In this document: piece after piece, positions 52,596 through 60,735 of the stretch
How the letters are laid out: every line of letters begins with the position of its first letter
How positions within the stretch are numbered: position 1 is the first letter of the stretch
Assembly (NCBI RefSeq): GCF_017487405.1
Contig: NZ_CP062222.1
Coordinates: 2,093,001-2,157,000 of the forward strand
Source of the DNA: Brevundimonas goettingensis
GTDB lineage: Bacteria; Pseudomonadota; Alphaproteobacteria; Caulobacterales; Caulobacteraceae
Reading direction: 5' to 3'
Length of the DNA: 64,000 bases
The notes under the pieces: model-generated
What the model was told of the DNA's origin: nothing
The model's database searches: none
The model's input: only the letters and a program-made list of their open reading frames with translations
Program-made: the position numbers and the translations under genes

Positions 52596-53381
52596 ATGCG
52601 CATCGCCATCGCCCTCGTCCTCGCCTTCACCGCCACGCCTGCTCTGGCGGGACCGGTCACCCTCAAGGGCCAGCCGGTCGACGACGACGGCCGAGTTACC
52701 CTCGGCGAGATCTTCGACGGCGCGGGCACGGCCGCGAACGTGGTCGTCGGCACGCGCGCCGGCCCCTCGATCGTCTTCGAGGCGGGCCAGCTCCAGGGCC
52801 AGGCCCTGCGCGCCGGTCTGCAGTGGTCGAACCCGCAGGGTCTGAGCCGCGTCGTTGTCCGTCAGGGCTCGGCCTCGCCGGCCGTCCTGACCCCCGCCTC
52901 GACAGCGACGGCGGCTTCGGGCGCCTCGGCCACGGCGGGCCGCCCGGGCGCCACGGTCGACGTCCTGACCTATGCCCGCAACCTGAACACCGGCGACGTC
53001 ATCCAGCCGGAAGACGTTATCTGGACGAGCCTTCAGGCCCACATGGCCCCCGCCGGCGGCCCGCAGGACGCTGATCGGGTCATCGGCCTCAGCGCCAAAC
53101 GCCCGCTGCGCGCCGGGGCTCCGGTCGCCACGCGCGACCTGGCCTCGCCCCAGGTCATCGCCCGCAACGACATGGTCGAGGTCACCTATGACGTCGGCGG
53201 CGTGAAGCTGACCGTCACCGGCCGCGCCACCCGCAACGCCGCCGTCGGCGAGCCGGTCTCCGTGCTCAACACCACCTCCAACCGCACCATCGACGCGGTC
53301 GCCACCGGCCCCGGCCAGGCGGTCGTCGGCCCGGCCGCGCAAGCCGCCCGCGCCAATCCTCAACAGTTCGCCGCTCGCTAG
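52596..53381 (+). CDS. flgA: Flagellar P-ring assembly chaperone FlgA
   Basis: The 261-residue protein has a signal peptide (MRIAIALVLAFTATPALA) and a SAF-type domain in its C-terminal half: YARNLNTGDVIQPEDVIWTS, then KRPLRAGAPVATRDLASPQV and VTGRATRNAAVGEPVSVLNT. FlgA is a periplasmic chaperone for the P-ring protein FlgI. It is longer than many homologues because of an N-terminal extension before the SAF part. It lies between flgG and flgH, a common alphaproteobacterial order. Confidence 0.9.
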   Translation: MRIAIALVLAFTATPALAGPVTLKGQPVDDDGRVTLGEIFDGAGTAANVVVGTRAGPSIVFEAGQLQGQALRAGLQWSNPQGLSRVVVRQGSASPAVLTPASTATAASGASATAGRPGATVDVLTYARNLNTGDVIQPEDVIWTSLQAHMAPAGGPQDADRVIGLSAKRPLRAGAPVATRDLASPQVIARNDMVEVTYDVGGVKLTVTGRATRNAAVGEPVSVLNTTSNRTIDAVATGPGQAVVGPAAQAARANPQQFAAR

Positions 53382-53393
53382 GAGCCTCCCGCC

Positions 53394-54155
53394 ATGCGTA
53401 CCGTCCTGATCCTGTCCGTCGCCGCCGCTGCCCTGTCTCTGGGCGCCTGCTCCACCGCCGTCGAAGCCGTGCGCGGCCCCGAACTGGCCCCCATCGGCTA
53501 CCCGGCCTCGCTGGTCCCGACCAGCCAGACCTATCAGCCCTCGCCGGCAGAGCAGGCCGCCCTGCGCGCCCGTCAGAACGGGGCCATGGCCGCCAGCGCC
53601 AACAGCCTGTGGCGCACGGGCGCCCGCACCTTCTTCGGCGACCAGCGCGCGCGCCGTGTCGGCGACATCCTGACGGTCTCGATCTCCATCGACGACAAGG
53701 CCCAGACCTCGAACTCGACCACCCGCGCGCGGTCGAACGACGCCTCGGGCGGGGTCAGCCACCTGTTCGGTCTGGAAAGCAGCCTCGGCCGGGCCCTGCC
53801 GGGCGCCTTCGACCCCTCGAACATGATCGGCATGTCGGGCGAGAGCAATTCGACGGGCTCCGGCGCCGTCAGCCGCTCGGAAAAGGTCGACCTGACCATC
53901 GCCGCCGTGGTCACCGAGGTGCTCTCCAACGGGAACCTCGTCATCCAGGGTCGGCAAGAAGTGCGCACCAACCGCGAGGTCCGCGAACTGACCGTCGCCG
54001 GCATCGTGCGCCCGGAAGATATTTCCTCGGCCAACACCATCAACCACACCCAGATCGCCGAGGCCCGTATCAGCTACGGCGGCCGCGGCGACATCAGCCG
54101 CGTCCAGGCCGCCCCTGCGGCCCAAGCCCTTGTCGAGCGCTTCAGTCCGTTCTGA
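53394..54155 (+). CDS. flgH: Flagellar L-ring lipoprotein FlgH
   Basis: The 253-residue protein has a lipoprotein signal (MRTVLILSVAAAALSLGACS) and the FlgH signature NSLWRTGARTFFGDQRARRV, then GDILTVSISIDDKAQTSNST. The C-terminal half has NGNLVIQGRQEVRTNREVRE and ISSANTINHTQIAEARISYG. It forms the L ring in the outer membrane. It ends the flgFGAH operon, which is closed by a strong terminator at 54236-54265. Confidence 0.95.
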   Translation: MRTVLILSVAAAALSLGACSTAVEAVRGPELAPIGYPASLVPTSQTYQPSPAEQAALRARQNGAMAASANSLWRTGARTFFGDQRARRVGDILTVSISIDDKAQTSNSTTRARSNDASGGVSHLFGLESSLGRALPGAFDPSNMIGMSGESNSTGSGAVSRSEKVDLTIAAVVTEVLSNGNLVIQGRQEVRTNREVRELTVAGIVRPEDISSANTINHTQIAEARISYGGRGDISRVQAAPAAQALVERFSPF

Positions 54156-54160
54156 GTGGC

Positions 54161-54225
54161 CTGACGCGCGGTCGCGCTGCTTGAGGCCGGTCTGGGTGAG
54201 GCTGACGCGCGGTCGTTACTTGAGG
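54161..54225 (+). repeat. Imperfect tandem repeat after flgH
   Basis: CTGACGCGCGGTCG occurs at 54161-54174 and again at 54202-54215. Each copy is followed by a CTTGAGG stretch ending at 54186 and 54225, so a unit of about 41 bases is repeated once with small changes. It lies directly before the terminator. Confidence 0.7.
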
Positions 54226-54235
54226 TCGGAATTGG

Positions 54236-54265
54236 AAAGGGGCCGTGCATCGCGCGGCCCCTTTT
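54236..54265. terminator. Terminator between flgH and the convergent membrane protein gene
   Basis: AAAGGGGCCG (54236-54245) pairs with CGGCCCCTTT (54255-54264) around a nine-base loop, and TTTT follows on the plus strand with AAA on the other side. It can serve both converging genes. Confidence 0.85.
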
Positions 54266-54270
54266 GTCTG

Positions 54271-55101
54271 TCAGGCCCGCGCCGGAGCCCGAGCCTCACG
54301 GTAGGCGACCATGAACGGCGCGACGAGGATGACGGTGGTCATGGCCAGGGCCAGCGACAGGATGATCAGAAGGCCTCCCGCGGCGATCAGTCCTGCCGGG
54401 CCTGCCGCGCCGCCCGTCATGCCGACGGTAATCGGCAGGGCGACGATCCCCAGCAGCAGCATGACGACAAAGGCCATGAAGCCCGCGATGATCGCCATAC
54501 CGATCAGGGGCCAGAACAGACCGGCGGTCGCCGTCCATCCGGCCTTCAGGTCGATCCGTCCCTGGGCGAAAGCGGCGGGCGCCACCAGAACCAGACGCAC
54601 CGACAGATACAGGCTCGCCAGCATCACCACGACCTCGACCAGCAGGGCCAGGCCGGCGCCGCCTGCCCCCCCGGCCAGGGTCCCCAGCATCTCACCGCCC
54701 TGGCTGACGAGCAGCGACACCAGGGTGACGATCACCTGGGCGCCGAAAACCCGCAGCTCATCGTGGCCCAGGCGAAGGAAGCCGAATCTGTCTCCACCCG
54801 ACTGGCGCATGGCGCGATAGATGGCCGGCAAAAGGATGGCCTGCATCACGAGACTGACTGGGATCGTGGCCATCGCGGCATAGGAAAATCGGGCCGACAT
54901 GGCGGCGGAGGGCTCGGTCGTGAAGCCGGACGCCAGAAGGCCGCGAAACTCGTCCGCCACGGGGGCGAGGATCGGCATGGCGATGAAGGCCATCCCCAGC
55001 ACGGCGACCAGCGACACCAGCGCCCAGGCCAGGACCGCCATCGGATGATGACGGGTCACCCTGAAGCCCTCGAAGGCGGCTTCCGTTGCCGAAAAACTCA
55101 T
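54271..55101 (-). CDS. Multi-span membrane protein of unknown function
   Basis: The 276-residue protein begins MSFSATEAAFEGFRVTRHHP and has about six hydrophobic helices with Gly/Ala-rich loops (TLAGGAGGAGLALLVE). The segment LYLSVRLVLVAPAAFAQGRI recalls membrane domains of the glycerophosphoryl-diester phosphodiesterase/DUF975-like group (RLxlaxP). I do not recognise a specific function. It is convergent with flgH and lies upstream of a second membrane protein gene (55214) of similar length and pattern on the same strand. Confidence 0.75.
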   Translation of the reverse strand: MSFSATEAAFEGFRVTRHHPMAVLAWALVSLVAVLGMAFIAMPILAPVADEFRGLLASGFTTEPSAAMSARFSYAAMATIPVSLVMQAILLPAIYRAMRQSGGDRFGFLRLGHDELRVFGAQVIVTLVSLLVSQGGEMLGTLAGGAGGAGLALLVEVVVMLASLYLSVRLVLVAPAAFAQGRIDLKAGWTATAGLFWPLIGMAIIAGFMAFVVMLLLGIVALPITVGMTGGAAGPAGLIAAGGLLIILSLALAMTTVILVAPFMVAYREARAPARA

Positions 55102-55213
55102 CCGTTCACTCCTGGGGCGACTCTCTACCGCCGCTCATAGCGCGGGGCCGGGACGACGTCGCCCTTCTTTCAAAGACTTGAGGTCCGCCAATCGCCAGGA
55201 GGCGGTCACGGCC

Positions 55214-56023
55214 TCACTGCCAGACCCCCAGAAGTTCGTGGGTTTCCAGCCGCCGATAGGCCGCGCCGAGGAAGGCGCTGGTCAATGGCCACTGGATCGC
55301 GACCAGCATCAGGATCGCCACAGCGCCCGCCGCCCGGCCGCCCAGAACGCCTGCCGCTACCAGTCCCAGCCAGATCAGGCCCGGAACCGCACAGGCCGCC
55401 AGCCCGGCCAGCAGCGGCAGGATGGCCCGGTTGGTCAAGCCCGTCGCCGTTAGCGAGACCATCTGTCCGCGTCCCACCGTCGCGGGGGCGTAGAGGCACA
55501 GCCGCACCGCGAACAGCACCGGCGCCCCCAGCACCACCAGGGTCACGCCCGACAGCAGGACCAGCTTCCACGCCGGACCGACGGCGGCCCAGTCGCGCGC
55601 CTTGACCGCCTCGGCGTTCAGGCCCGCCCCGCCGAACAGGGCCAGCGCCACCATCGCCAGAAGCGCCAGCATGATCGCCATGAACAGGGCGCACAGCAGG
55701 GTCGCCCCGGCCAGCCGCGCCTCGGGCTTGCCGAGCTGCAGGCCGCCCGGACGCAGGCCCGCGCGCCGCGCCGCCTCCAGATCCCCCGCCGTACCGATCC
55801 GCGTCGTCGCTCCGAAGGCCGCCAGCCCGGCGACCAGGGTCAGGGCCGACAGTAGCATCCCAGCCCCCTGCGGCAGGCGCAGCAGGACCCCCGCCAAAGC
55901 CAGTAAGGCCGTCAGGGCGAGCGCCGGACCGGCGCCCCGCGCCATCTCGCCCATCCGCCCCACCGCCTCGGTCAGGACCTCGATCAGATCCAGCCGTTTC
56001 GTTCCCGTCGGCGATTCCGCCAT
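55214..56023 (-). CDS. Second multi-span membrane protein of similar layout
   Basis: The true start is ATG 56023 ([20 protein letters not shown]). The 269-residue protein has about six hydrophobic helices and the stretch [20 protein letters not shown], which parallels LYLSVRLVLVAPAAFAQGRI of the neighbour at 54271. The shared RLxLxAPA pattern, order and size suggest an old duplication, but overall identity looks low. Function unknown. It is divergent from trmFO. Confidence 0.75.
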   Translation of the reverse strand: MAESPTGTKRLDLIEVLTEAVGRMGEMARGAGPALALTALLALAGVLLRLPQGAGMLLSALTLVAGLAAFGATTRIGTAGDLEAARRAGLRPGGLQLGKPEARLAGATLLCALFMAIMLALLAMVALALFGGAGLNAEAVKARDWAAVGPAWKLVLLSGVTLVVLGAPVLFAVRLCLYAPATVGRGQMVSLTATGLTNRAILPLLAGLAACAVPGLIWLGLVAAGVLGGRAAGAVAILMLVAIQWPLTSAFLGAAYRRLETHELLGVWQ

Positions 56024-56119
56024 TTGTTCCCCCGTCTTCGCCGCCACCTTAGCGTCAGTCCCGTCTGTGCGGCCAGACGAATGCTGACGAACGTGCCCGG
56101 GCGCATTAGAAGGCCCGCC

Positions 56120-57514
56120 ATGACTTCTTCCTCCGACATCCAGCCCATCCACGTCATCGGCGGCGGCCTCGCCGGCTCCGAGGCCACCTGGCAGATCGCC
56201 TCGGCGGGCGTGCCCGTCATCCTGCACGAGATGCGCGGCGTGCCCGGCGTGAAGACCGACGCCCACCACACCGACGGTCTGGCCGAGCTGGTCTGCTCCA
56301 ACTCCTTCCGTTCGGACGACTGGGAGCATAACGCCGTCGGGCTGTTGCATCAGGAGATGCGCGAGCTCGGCTCGATCATCATGGCCAGCGCCCATGACCA
56401 TCAGGTCCCCGCCGGCGGCGCCCTGGCCGTCGACCGCGACGGCTTCTCGCAAGCCGTCACCGCGAAGCTTGAGGCTCACCCTCTGGTCACCATCGAACGC
56501 GAGGAAATCGCGGGCCTGCCGCCGGAAGAATGGGACAGCGTCATCGTCGCCACCGGCCCCCTGACCTCCCCGGCTCTCGCCGAGGCGATCCTGAAGCTGA
56601 CGGGCGAGGAAAGCCTCAGCTTCTTCGACGCCATCGCCCCCATCGTCCACGCCGACTCGATCGACTTCGACATCGCCTGGCGTCAGTCGCGCTACGACAA
56701 GGAAGGCCCGGGCGGAGACGCCGCCGCCTACGTCAACTGCCCGATGAACAAGGAACAGTACGACGCCTTCATCGACGCCCTGATCGACGGGCCCAAGGCC
56801 GAGTTCAAGGAGTGGGAGAACGTCCCCTATTTCGACGGCTGCCTGCCCATCGAGGTCATGGCCGAGCGTGGTCGCGAGACCCTGCGCCACGGCCCGATGA
56901 AACCGGTCGGCCTGACCAATCCGCGCGACCCGCTGGTCAAGGCCCACGCCATCGTCCAGCTGCGTCAGGACAATGCGCTCGGCACCCTGTTCAACATCGT
57001 CGGCTTCCAGACCAAGCTGAAGCACGGCGCACAGGCCGAGACCTTCCGCATGATCCCGGGCCTGCAGAACGCCCAGTTCGCGCGCCTCGGCGGCCTGCAT
57101 CGCAACACCTATCTGAACTCGCCGCACCTTCTGGACCGCCAGCTGCGCATGAAGTCCATGCCGCGCCTGCGCTTCGCCGGTCAGGTCACGGGCGTCGAGG
57201 GCTATGTCGAAAGCGCCGCCACCGGCCTGCTGGCCGGCCGCCTCGCCGCCGCCGAACGCCTCGGCAAGGCGCTGGACGCCCCGGCCGCCCACACCGCCCT
57301 GGGCGCCTTGGTCGAGCACATCACCGGCGGCCATCTGGACGGCGCCAAGTTCCAGCCGATGAACATCAACTACGGCCTCCTCCCCCCGCTGGAAGCGCCC
57401 AAGGTCGATGAGGACGGCAAGAAAATCCCCCTCAAGGAACGCGGCCGCGCCAAGAAGCGGCTGATGAGCATCCGGGCGCTCGAGGCTCTCAAGGCCTGGC
57501 GGGACGCGGCCTGA
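56120..57514 (+). CDS. trmFO: Methylenetetrahydrofolate-tRNA-(uracil-5-)-methyltransferase TrmFO
   Basis: ATG 56120 gives 464 residues starting [20 protein letters not shown], with the FAD-binding GxGxxG-type motif, then [20 protein letters not shown] and [10 protein letters not shown]. Further family stretches are [33 protein letters not shown] and [20 protein letters not shown]. TrmFO makes m5U54 in tRNA using methylenetetrahydrofolate and FADH2. It is followed after 3 bases by an MpaB-like gene. Confidence 0.96.
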   Translation: MTSSSDIQPIHVIGGGLAGSEATWQIASAGVPVILHEMRGVPGVKTDAHHTDGLAELVCSNSFRSDDWEHNAVGLLHQEMRELGSIIMASAHDHQVPAGGALAVDRDGFSQAVTAKLEAHPLVTIEREEIAGLPPEEWDSVIVATGPLTSPALAEAILKLTGEESLSFFDAIAPIVHADSIDFDIAWRQSRYDKEGPGGDAAAYVNCPMNKEQYDAFIDALIDGPKAEFKEWENVPYFDGCLPIEVMAERGRETLRHGPMKPVGLTNPRDPLVKAHAIVQLRQDNALGTLFNIVGFQTKLKHGAQAETFRMIPGLQNAQFARLGGLHRNTYLNSPHLLDRQLRMKSMPRLRFAGQVTGVEGYVESAATGLLAGRLAAAERLGKALDAPAAHTALGALVEHITGGHLDGAKFQPMNINYGLLPPLEAPKVDEDGKKIPLKERGRAKKRLMSIRALEALKAWRDAA

Positions 57515-57517
57515 TCG

Positions 57518-58396
57518 ATGGAGTTCGTCAAGATCGCCATCCGGCGGCGCATCAACGAGCTGTTCAACGACTATGAGCGCGGCGAGCGGCCCGCCCTGCG
57601 CCGCGCCGACGCCCTGTTCCCGACCGACTCCGTCGCCTGGCGGGTCAATGGCGACATCGTCACCATGATGATCGGCGGGGTCTCCGGCCTGCTGCTGCAG
57701 ATGCTGCATCCGGCGGTGCTGGCTGGCGTCTGGGACCATTCCGACTTCCGCGCCGACATGCACGGACGCCTCAGGCGCACGGCCAAATTCATCGCCGTCA
57801 CCACCTATGACCACGCCGCCGCCGGAAACGCCGCCATCGACAAGGTCAGGCGCATTCACGACAAGCTGGCCGGGACCCTGCCCGACGGCACGGCCTATCG
57901 CGTCAGCGACCCGGCCCTGCTGGCCTGGGTGCATGTGACCGAGACGATCAGCTTCCTCGACAGCTGGGTCCGCTATGCCGAGCCGACGATGTCGGCCGCC
58001 GATCAGGACGCCTATCTGGCCGAGATGGCGCGGATCGGCCGGGCCCTAGGCGCCGATCCCGTTCCGACAAACCGCGCCGATGCCGAGGCCCTGATCCAGT
58101 CGATGCGGCCCCAGCTGAAGGCCGACGCCCGCACGGTCGAGGTGGCGGCCCTGGTCATGCGCCAGAAGGTCGGCGGCGTCTTCGAGGACATCTCGGCCGA
58201 TCTGATCATGCAGGCCGGCGCCGACCTGCTGCCCGACTGGGCGCGCGAGATGCACGGCCTGCCGAAAGCCTCACCTGTCGCGAAGGCCGGCGCCCGGACC
58301 ATGCAGCGCACGCTCGACTGGACCTACACCGGCTCACCCAACCGTCAGGTCTGGCCGCCGGAAGTGCTAGTCTGGCCGACCGGGGCTCCTCGCTAG
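57518..58396 (+). CDS. Oxygenase MpaB family protein (DUF2236)
   Basis: The 292-residue protein starts 3 bases after trmFO. It has RVNGDIVTMMIGGVSGLLLQ, then MLHPAVLAGVWDHSDFRADM and FIAVTTYDHAAAGNAAIDKV, followed by RRIHDKL. The WVHVTETISFLDSWVRY segment is the third characteristic block of the DUF2236/MpaB family, whose members include haem-dependent latex-clearing and mycophenolic acid oxygenases. The histidines in MLHP, RIHD and VHVT are candidate haem ligands. The substrate is unknown. Its stop overlaps the convergent gene by 4 bases (CTAG). Confidence 0.85.
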   Translation: MEFVKIAIRRRINELFNDYERGERPALRRADALFPTDSVAWRVNGDIVTMMIGGVSGLLLQMLHPAVLAGVWDHSDFRADMHGRLRRTAKFIAVTTYDHAAAGNAAIDKVRRIHDKLAGTLPDGTAYRVSDPALLAWVHVTETISFLDSWVRYAEPTMSAADQDAYLAEMARIGRALGADPVPTNRADAEALIQSMRPQLKADARTVEVAALVMRQKVGGVFEDISADLIMQAGADLLPDWAREMHGLPKASPVAKAGARTMQRTLDWTYTGSPNRQVWPPEVLVWPTGAPR

Positions 58397-59022
58397 ATCC
58401 GTCCCCTCAGGCTGGCCCACAGCAGCTTCAGCCGCTTCGTCCCCTCGCCCCGCTCGGCGCCCGACAGGGTCGCATGGGCGACCGCCGGGAAGGCTGCCGT
58501 GGGCAGGCCTTTCAGACCCGCATTGGCCGCGCCGCGCAGGGCCCTTGCTTCGTCGGCCCGGCCGACCTGGGTCAGGCCCCGGACGCGCCCGGCCTCCACC
58601 ACGGCGGCGTCATGACCTTCGCCGGCCAGAATCCTCACCGCAGCCTGCATGGGCCCGACGTAGAAGGCGTCCAGGTCATGCGGTTCGCCATGAACCCGGC
58701 CGACATGGGCCTCGATCAGGGCGTCGAAGGCCGCGCGCCCCAGCGGCCTGCGTCCTGCGGCCGCCGTCAGGGCCTCCAGCACCGGATGGCCCTTCCTCGG
58801 CTCGCCCGCGAAGACCCCGTCCATCTGGTCGCGCCACCAGACATAGCGCATCTCGGCCAGCATCGGCTGTGTCACCCGCGTCGGAATGGTCAGCAACTCG
58901 GCCTCGAAGGCGTAAAACGCGATCAGGTCTGCCCGCGCCTGAAGATCGCCCACGAACCGGCTGGATAGCCAGCGGTCGGGATCGGCGGCCTTCACCTGGG
59001 CGTCGAGGTCGGTCTCGCTCAT
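58393..59022 (-). CDS. Squalene/phytoene synthase family protein (NDUFAF6-like)
   Basis: The 209-residue protein has VKAADPDRWLSSRFVGDLQA, then RADLIAFYAFEAELLTIPTR and MRYVWWRDQMDGVFAG. These recall the first half of the squalene/phytoene synthase fold, in particular the FAY.F..EL motif and the W..W/R..D box. It is shorter than true synthases, and only the first aspartate-type motif is partly present. Such short alphaproteobacterial homologues are close to NDUFAF6, a mitochondrial complex I assembly factor. Catalysis is therefore doubtful. Confidence 0.8.
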   Translation of the reverse strand: MSETDLDAQVKAADPDRWLSSRFVGDLQARADLIAFYAFEAELLTIPTRVTQPMLAEMRYVWWRDQMDGVFAGEPRKGHPVLEALTAAAGRRPLGRAAFDALIEAHVGRVHGEPHDLDAFYVGPMQAAVRILAGEGHDAAVVEAGRVRGLTQVGRADEARALRGAANAGLKGLPTAAFPAVAHATLSGAERGEGTKRLKLLWASLRGRI

Positions 59023-59040
59023 TCCGCCGTCATCGCCCGA

Positions 59041-59670
59041 TCAGCCGAACAGCGGCTGCACGGCCAGATAGGTCAGCATCGGGATGCTGAGCAGGAGATT
59101 GACGCGGGTGGCCAGCATGGCGACGCGCGCCGCCTTGGCGCGGGTGTCCTCGTCAAGCTCGACGGCGCCCTGGCCGATGTTCAGCGCCCGCCTCTGGTTC
59201 GGCCAGATCACCACCCAGGTGTTCACGAACATGAGCAGAGCCAGCCAGGCGCCGACGCCCATCACCACATAGGCCTGATCACCGGCCTCGAAACCCTTGA
59301 AGAAGCCGAAGGTCAGGATTTTGGCCAGGTAGGTGCCCGCATGGGCGACCGCGGCGCAGGCCCCGAACAGGATCGTCGCCAGCGAGGCCCAGCGCACCCA
59401 GAACAGGGCCTCGGGCGTGATGTAGAGATTGACGATCTGCTTCTGCTCGGCCGGGATCTGAGACCAGACGCGGAACTGCACGAAGTTGAAGTAACAGAGC
59501 AAACCCAGCCACAGCAGTGCGGACACGGCCAGGCCCCAGTTCAAGACCACACGCAGGAACTCCCGGTCCAGACCGCGCGGCGTCACGAAGCCCGCGGCGG
59601 CCAGCAGCAGGGCCGCCAGGATCAGGCCGAGGATAAGGGTGGTGCGGAAATTGGTCAGCAGTCCGGCCAT
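59041..59670 (-). CDS. PuuD-like (urate oxidase N-terminal type) membrane protein
   Basis: The 209-residue protein has five or six hydrophobic helices and the stretch VLNWGLAVSALLWLGLLCYF, then NFVQ and FVNTWVVIWPNQRRALNIGQ, which recall the membrane part of the urate hydroxylase PuuD family. There is no cytochrome c domain, so it represents only the membrane half of PuuD. Its role is uncertain, and no other purine degradation genes are nearby. It starts 18 bases upstream of the end of the preceding gene on the same strand order. Confidence 0.7.
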   Translation of the reverse strand: MAGLLTNFRTTLILGLILAALLLAAAGFVTPRGLDREFLRVVLNWGLAVSALLWLGLLCYFNFVQFRVWSQIPAEQKQIVNLYITPEALFWVRWASLATILFGACAAVAHAGTYLAKILTFGFFKGFEAGDQAYVVMGVGAWLALLMFVNTWVVIWPNQRRALNIGQGAVELDEDTRAKAARVAMLATRVNLLLSIPMLTYLAVQPLFG

Positions 59671-59716
59671 GTGTCAGCCCTCCCCGGGGTGATGAGTCTT
59701 CTGCCCTACATACATC

Positions 59717-59739
59717 TCCCTCTCCCGCGGGGAGAGGGA
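59717..59739. terminator. Perfect 10-base hairpin after secF
   Basis: TCCCTCTCCC (59717-59726) pairs with GGGAGAGGGA (59730-59739) around a three-base loop. It lies 13 bases after the secF stop on the minus strand. No T tract is present. Confidence 0.5.
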
Positions 59740-59751
59740 AAGATGATGTCG

Positions 59752-60735
59752 TCAGGGCCGGCTGGCCATGCCCAGCTTGATGGGCTTGGCGTCGTCGTTC
59801 AGCTCACCGCGCTTGACGCCCCACAGCAGGATGATCGGCGCCCCGACATAGATCGAGGAATAGGTGCCGACGATGATCCCGAACATCAGGGCGATGGAGA
59901 AGCCGCGCAGGGCCTCGCCGCCGAACACGGCCAGGGCCGCCAGAACCAGCACCGCGGTCACGCCGGTGATGATGGTCCGGGTCAGGGTCTCGTTCAGCGA
60001 CAGGTCGATCACGTCGCGCAGCGGCATGGTCTTGTATTTGCGCAGGTTCTCGCGAAGGCGGTCGAAGACGACGACGGTGTCGTTCATCGAATAGCCGATG
60101 ACGGTCAGGATGGCCGCGACCATGTTCAGGCTGAACTCGAGGCGCAGCACGACGATCAGGCCGAAGGTCAGGATCACGTCGTGCAGCAGGCCGGCGACGG
60201 CGCCGAAGCCGAACTGCGGCTCGAACCGGAACCAGATATAGGCGAACATCAGCACGATGGCGCAGCCCAGGGCCAGCAGGCCCGAGGTGAACAGCTCGCC
60301 CGACACCTTGGAGCCGACGACGCTGACGCCCGAATAGGTCACCTGGCCGGTGGCGGCGGTGATCGCGCCTTCGACCTCGTTGACGACCGTGGTCTGGTCC
60401 TTGCCCTCAGGCACCTGGAACCGGACGATGGCGGTGGAGCCGTCGTTCACATTGGTGTCCAGACGCGCGATCCCCTGGACCCCGACGTCGCCGAGGTTCA
60501 GGCCGGCGACCGATTCACGCACCTTCTCCAGCTCGATCACCTGGCCGGCCGGCTTGGACACTTCCAGCGACGCGCCGCCCCGGAAGTCGATGCCCATGTT
60601 CAGGCCGGGCACGAAGCAGCCCACGATGGAGGCCACGCACAGCACGATCGACAGGACGGCGGCATAGCGCGCGTATTTGACGAAATGCAGATTGGTCTTC
60701 TGCGGAAGGACCTTGATCAGGGGCCACCAGGTCAT
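59752..60735 (-). CDS. secF: Protein translocase subunit SecF
   Basis: The 327-residue protein has six membrane helices and the SecF blocks MGIDFRGGASLEVSKPAG, GYSMNDTVVVFDRLRENLRK and LSLNETLTRTIITGVTAVLV. SecF works with SecD to use the proton motive force for late steps of protein export. Its ATG overlaps the secD stop by 4 bases (ATGA), so the pair is translationally coupled. It ends the yajC-secD-secF operon. Confidence 0.96.
   Translation of the reverse strand: MTWWPLIKVLPQKTNLHFVKYARYAAVLSIVLCVASIVGCFVPGLNMGIDFRGGASLEVSKPAGQVIELEKVRESVAGLNLGDVGVQGIARLDTNVNDGSTAIVRFQVPEGKDQTTVVNEVEGAITAATGQVTYSGVSVVGSKVSGELFTSGLLALGCAIVLMFAYIWFRFEPQFGFGAVAGLLHDVILTFGLIVVLRLEFSLNMVAAILTVIGYSMNDTVVVFDRLRENLRKYKTMPLRDVIDLSLNETLTRTIITGVTAVLVLAALAVFGGEALRGFSIALMFGIIVGTYSSIYVGAPIILLWGVKRGELNDDAKPIKLGMASRP

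Noticed and set aside
51081..54125. 1014-codon minus-strand open frame antisense to flgF, flgG, flgA and flgH
   Set aside because: The four plus-strand genes are clearly identified. Its length reflects low stop frequency in GC-rich DNA, and the sequence is low complexity.
56024..57934. N-terminal extension of the membrane protein frame that ends at 55214
   Set aside because: It lies antisense to trmFO and the MpaB-like gene. The membrane protein begins naturally at ATG 56023.
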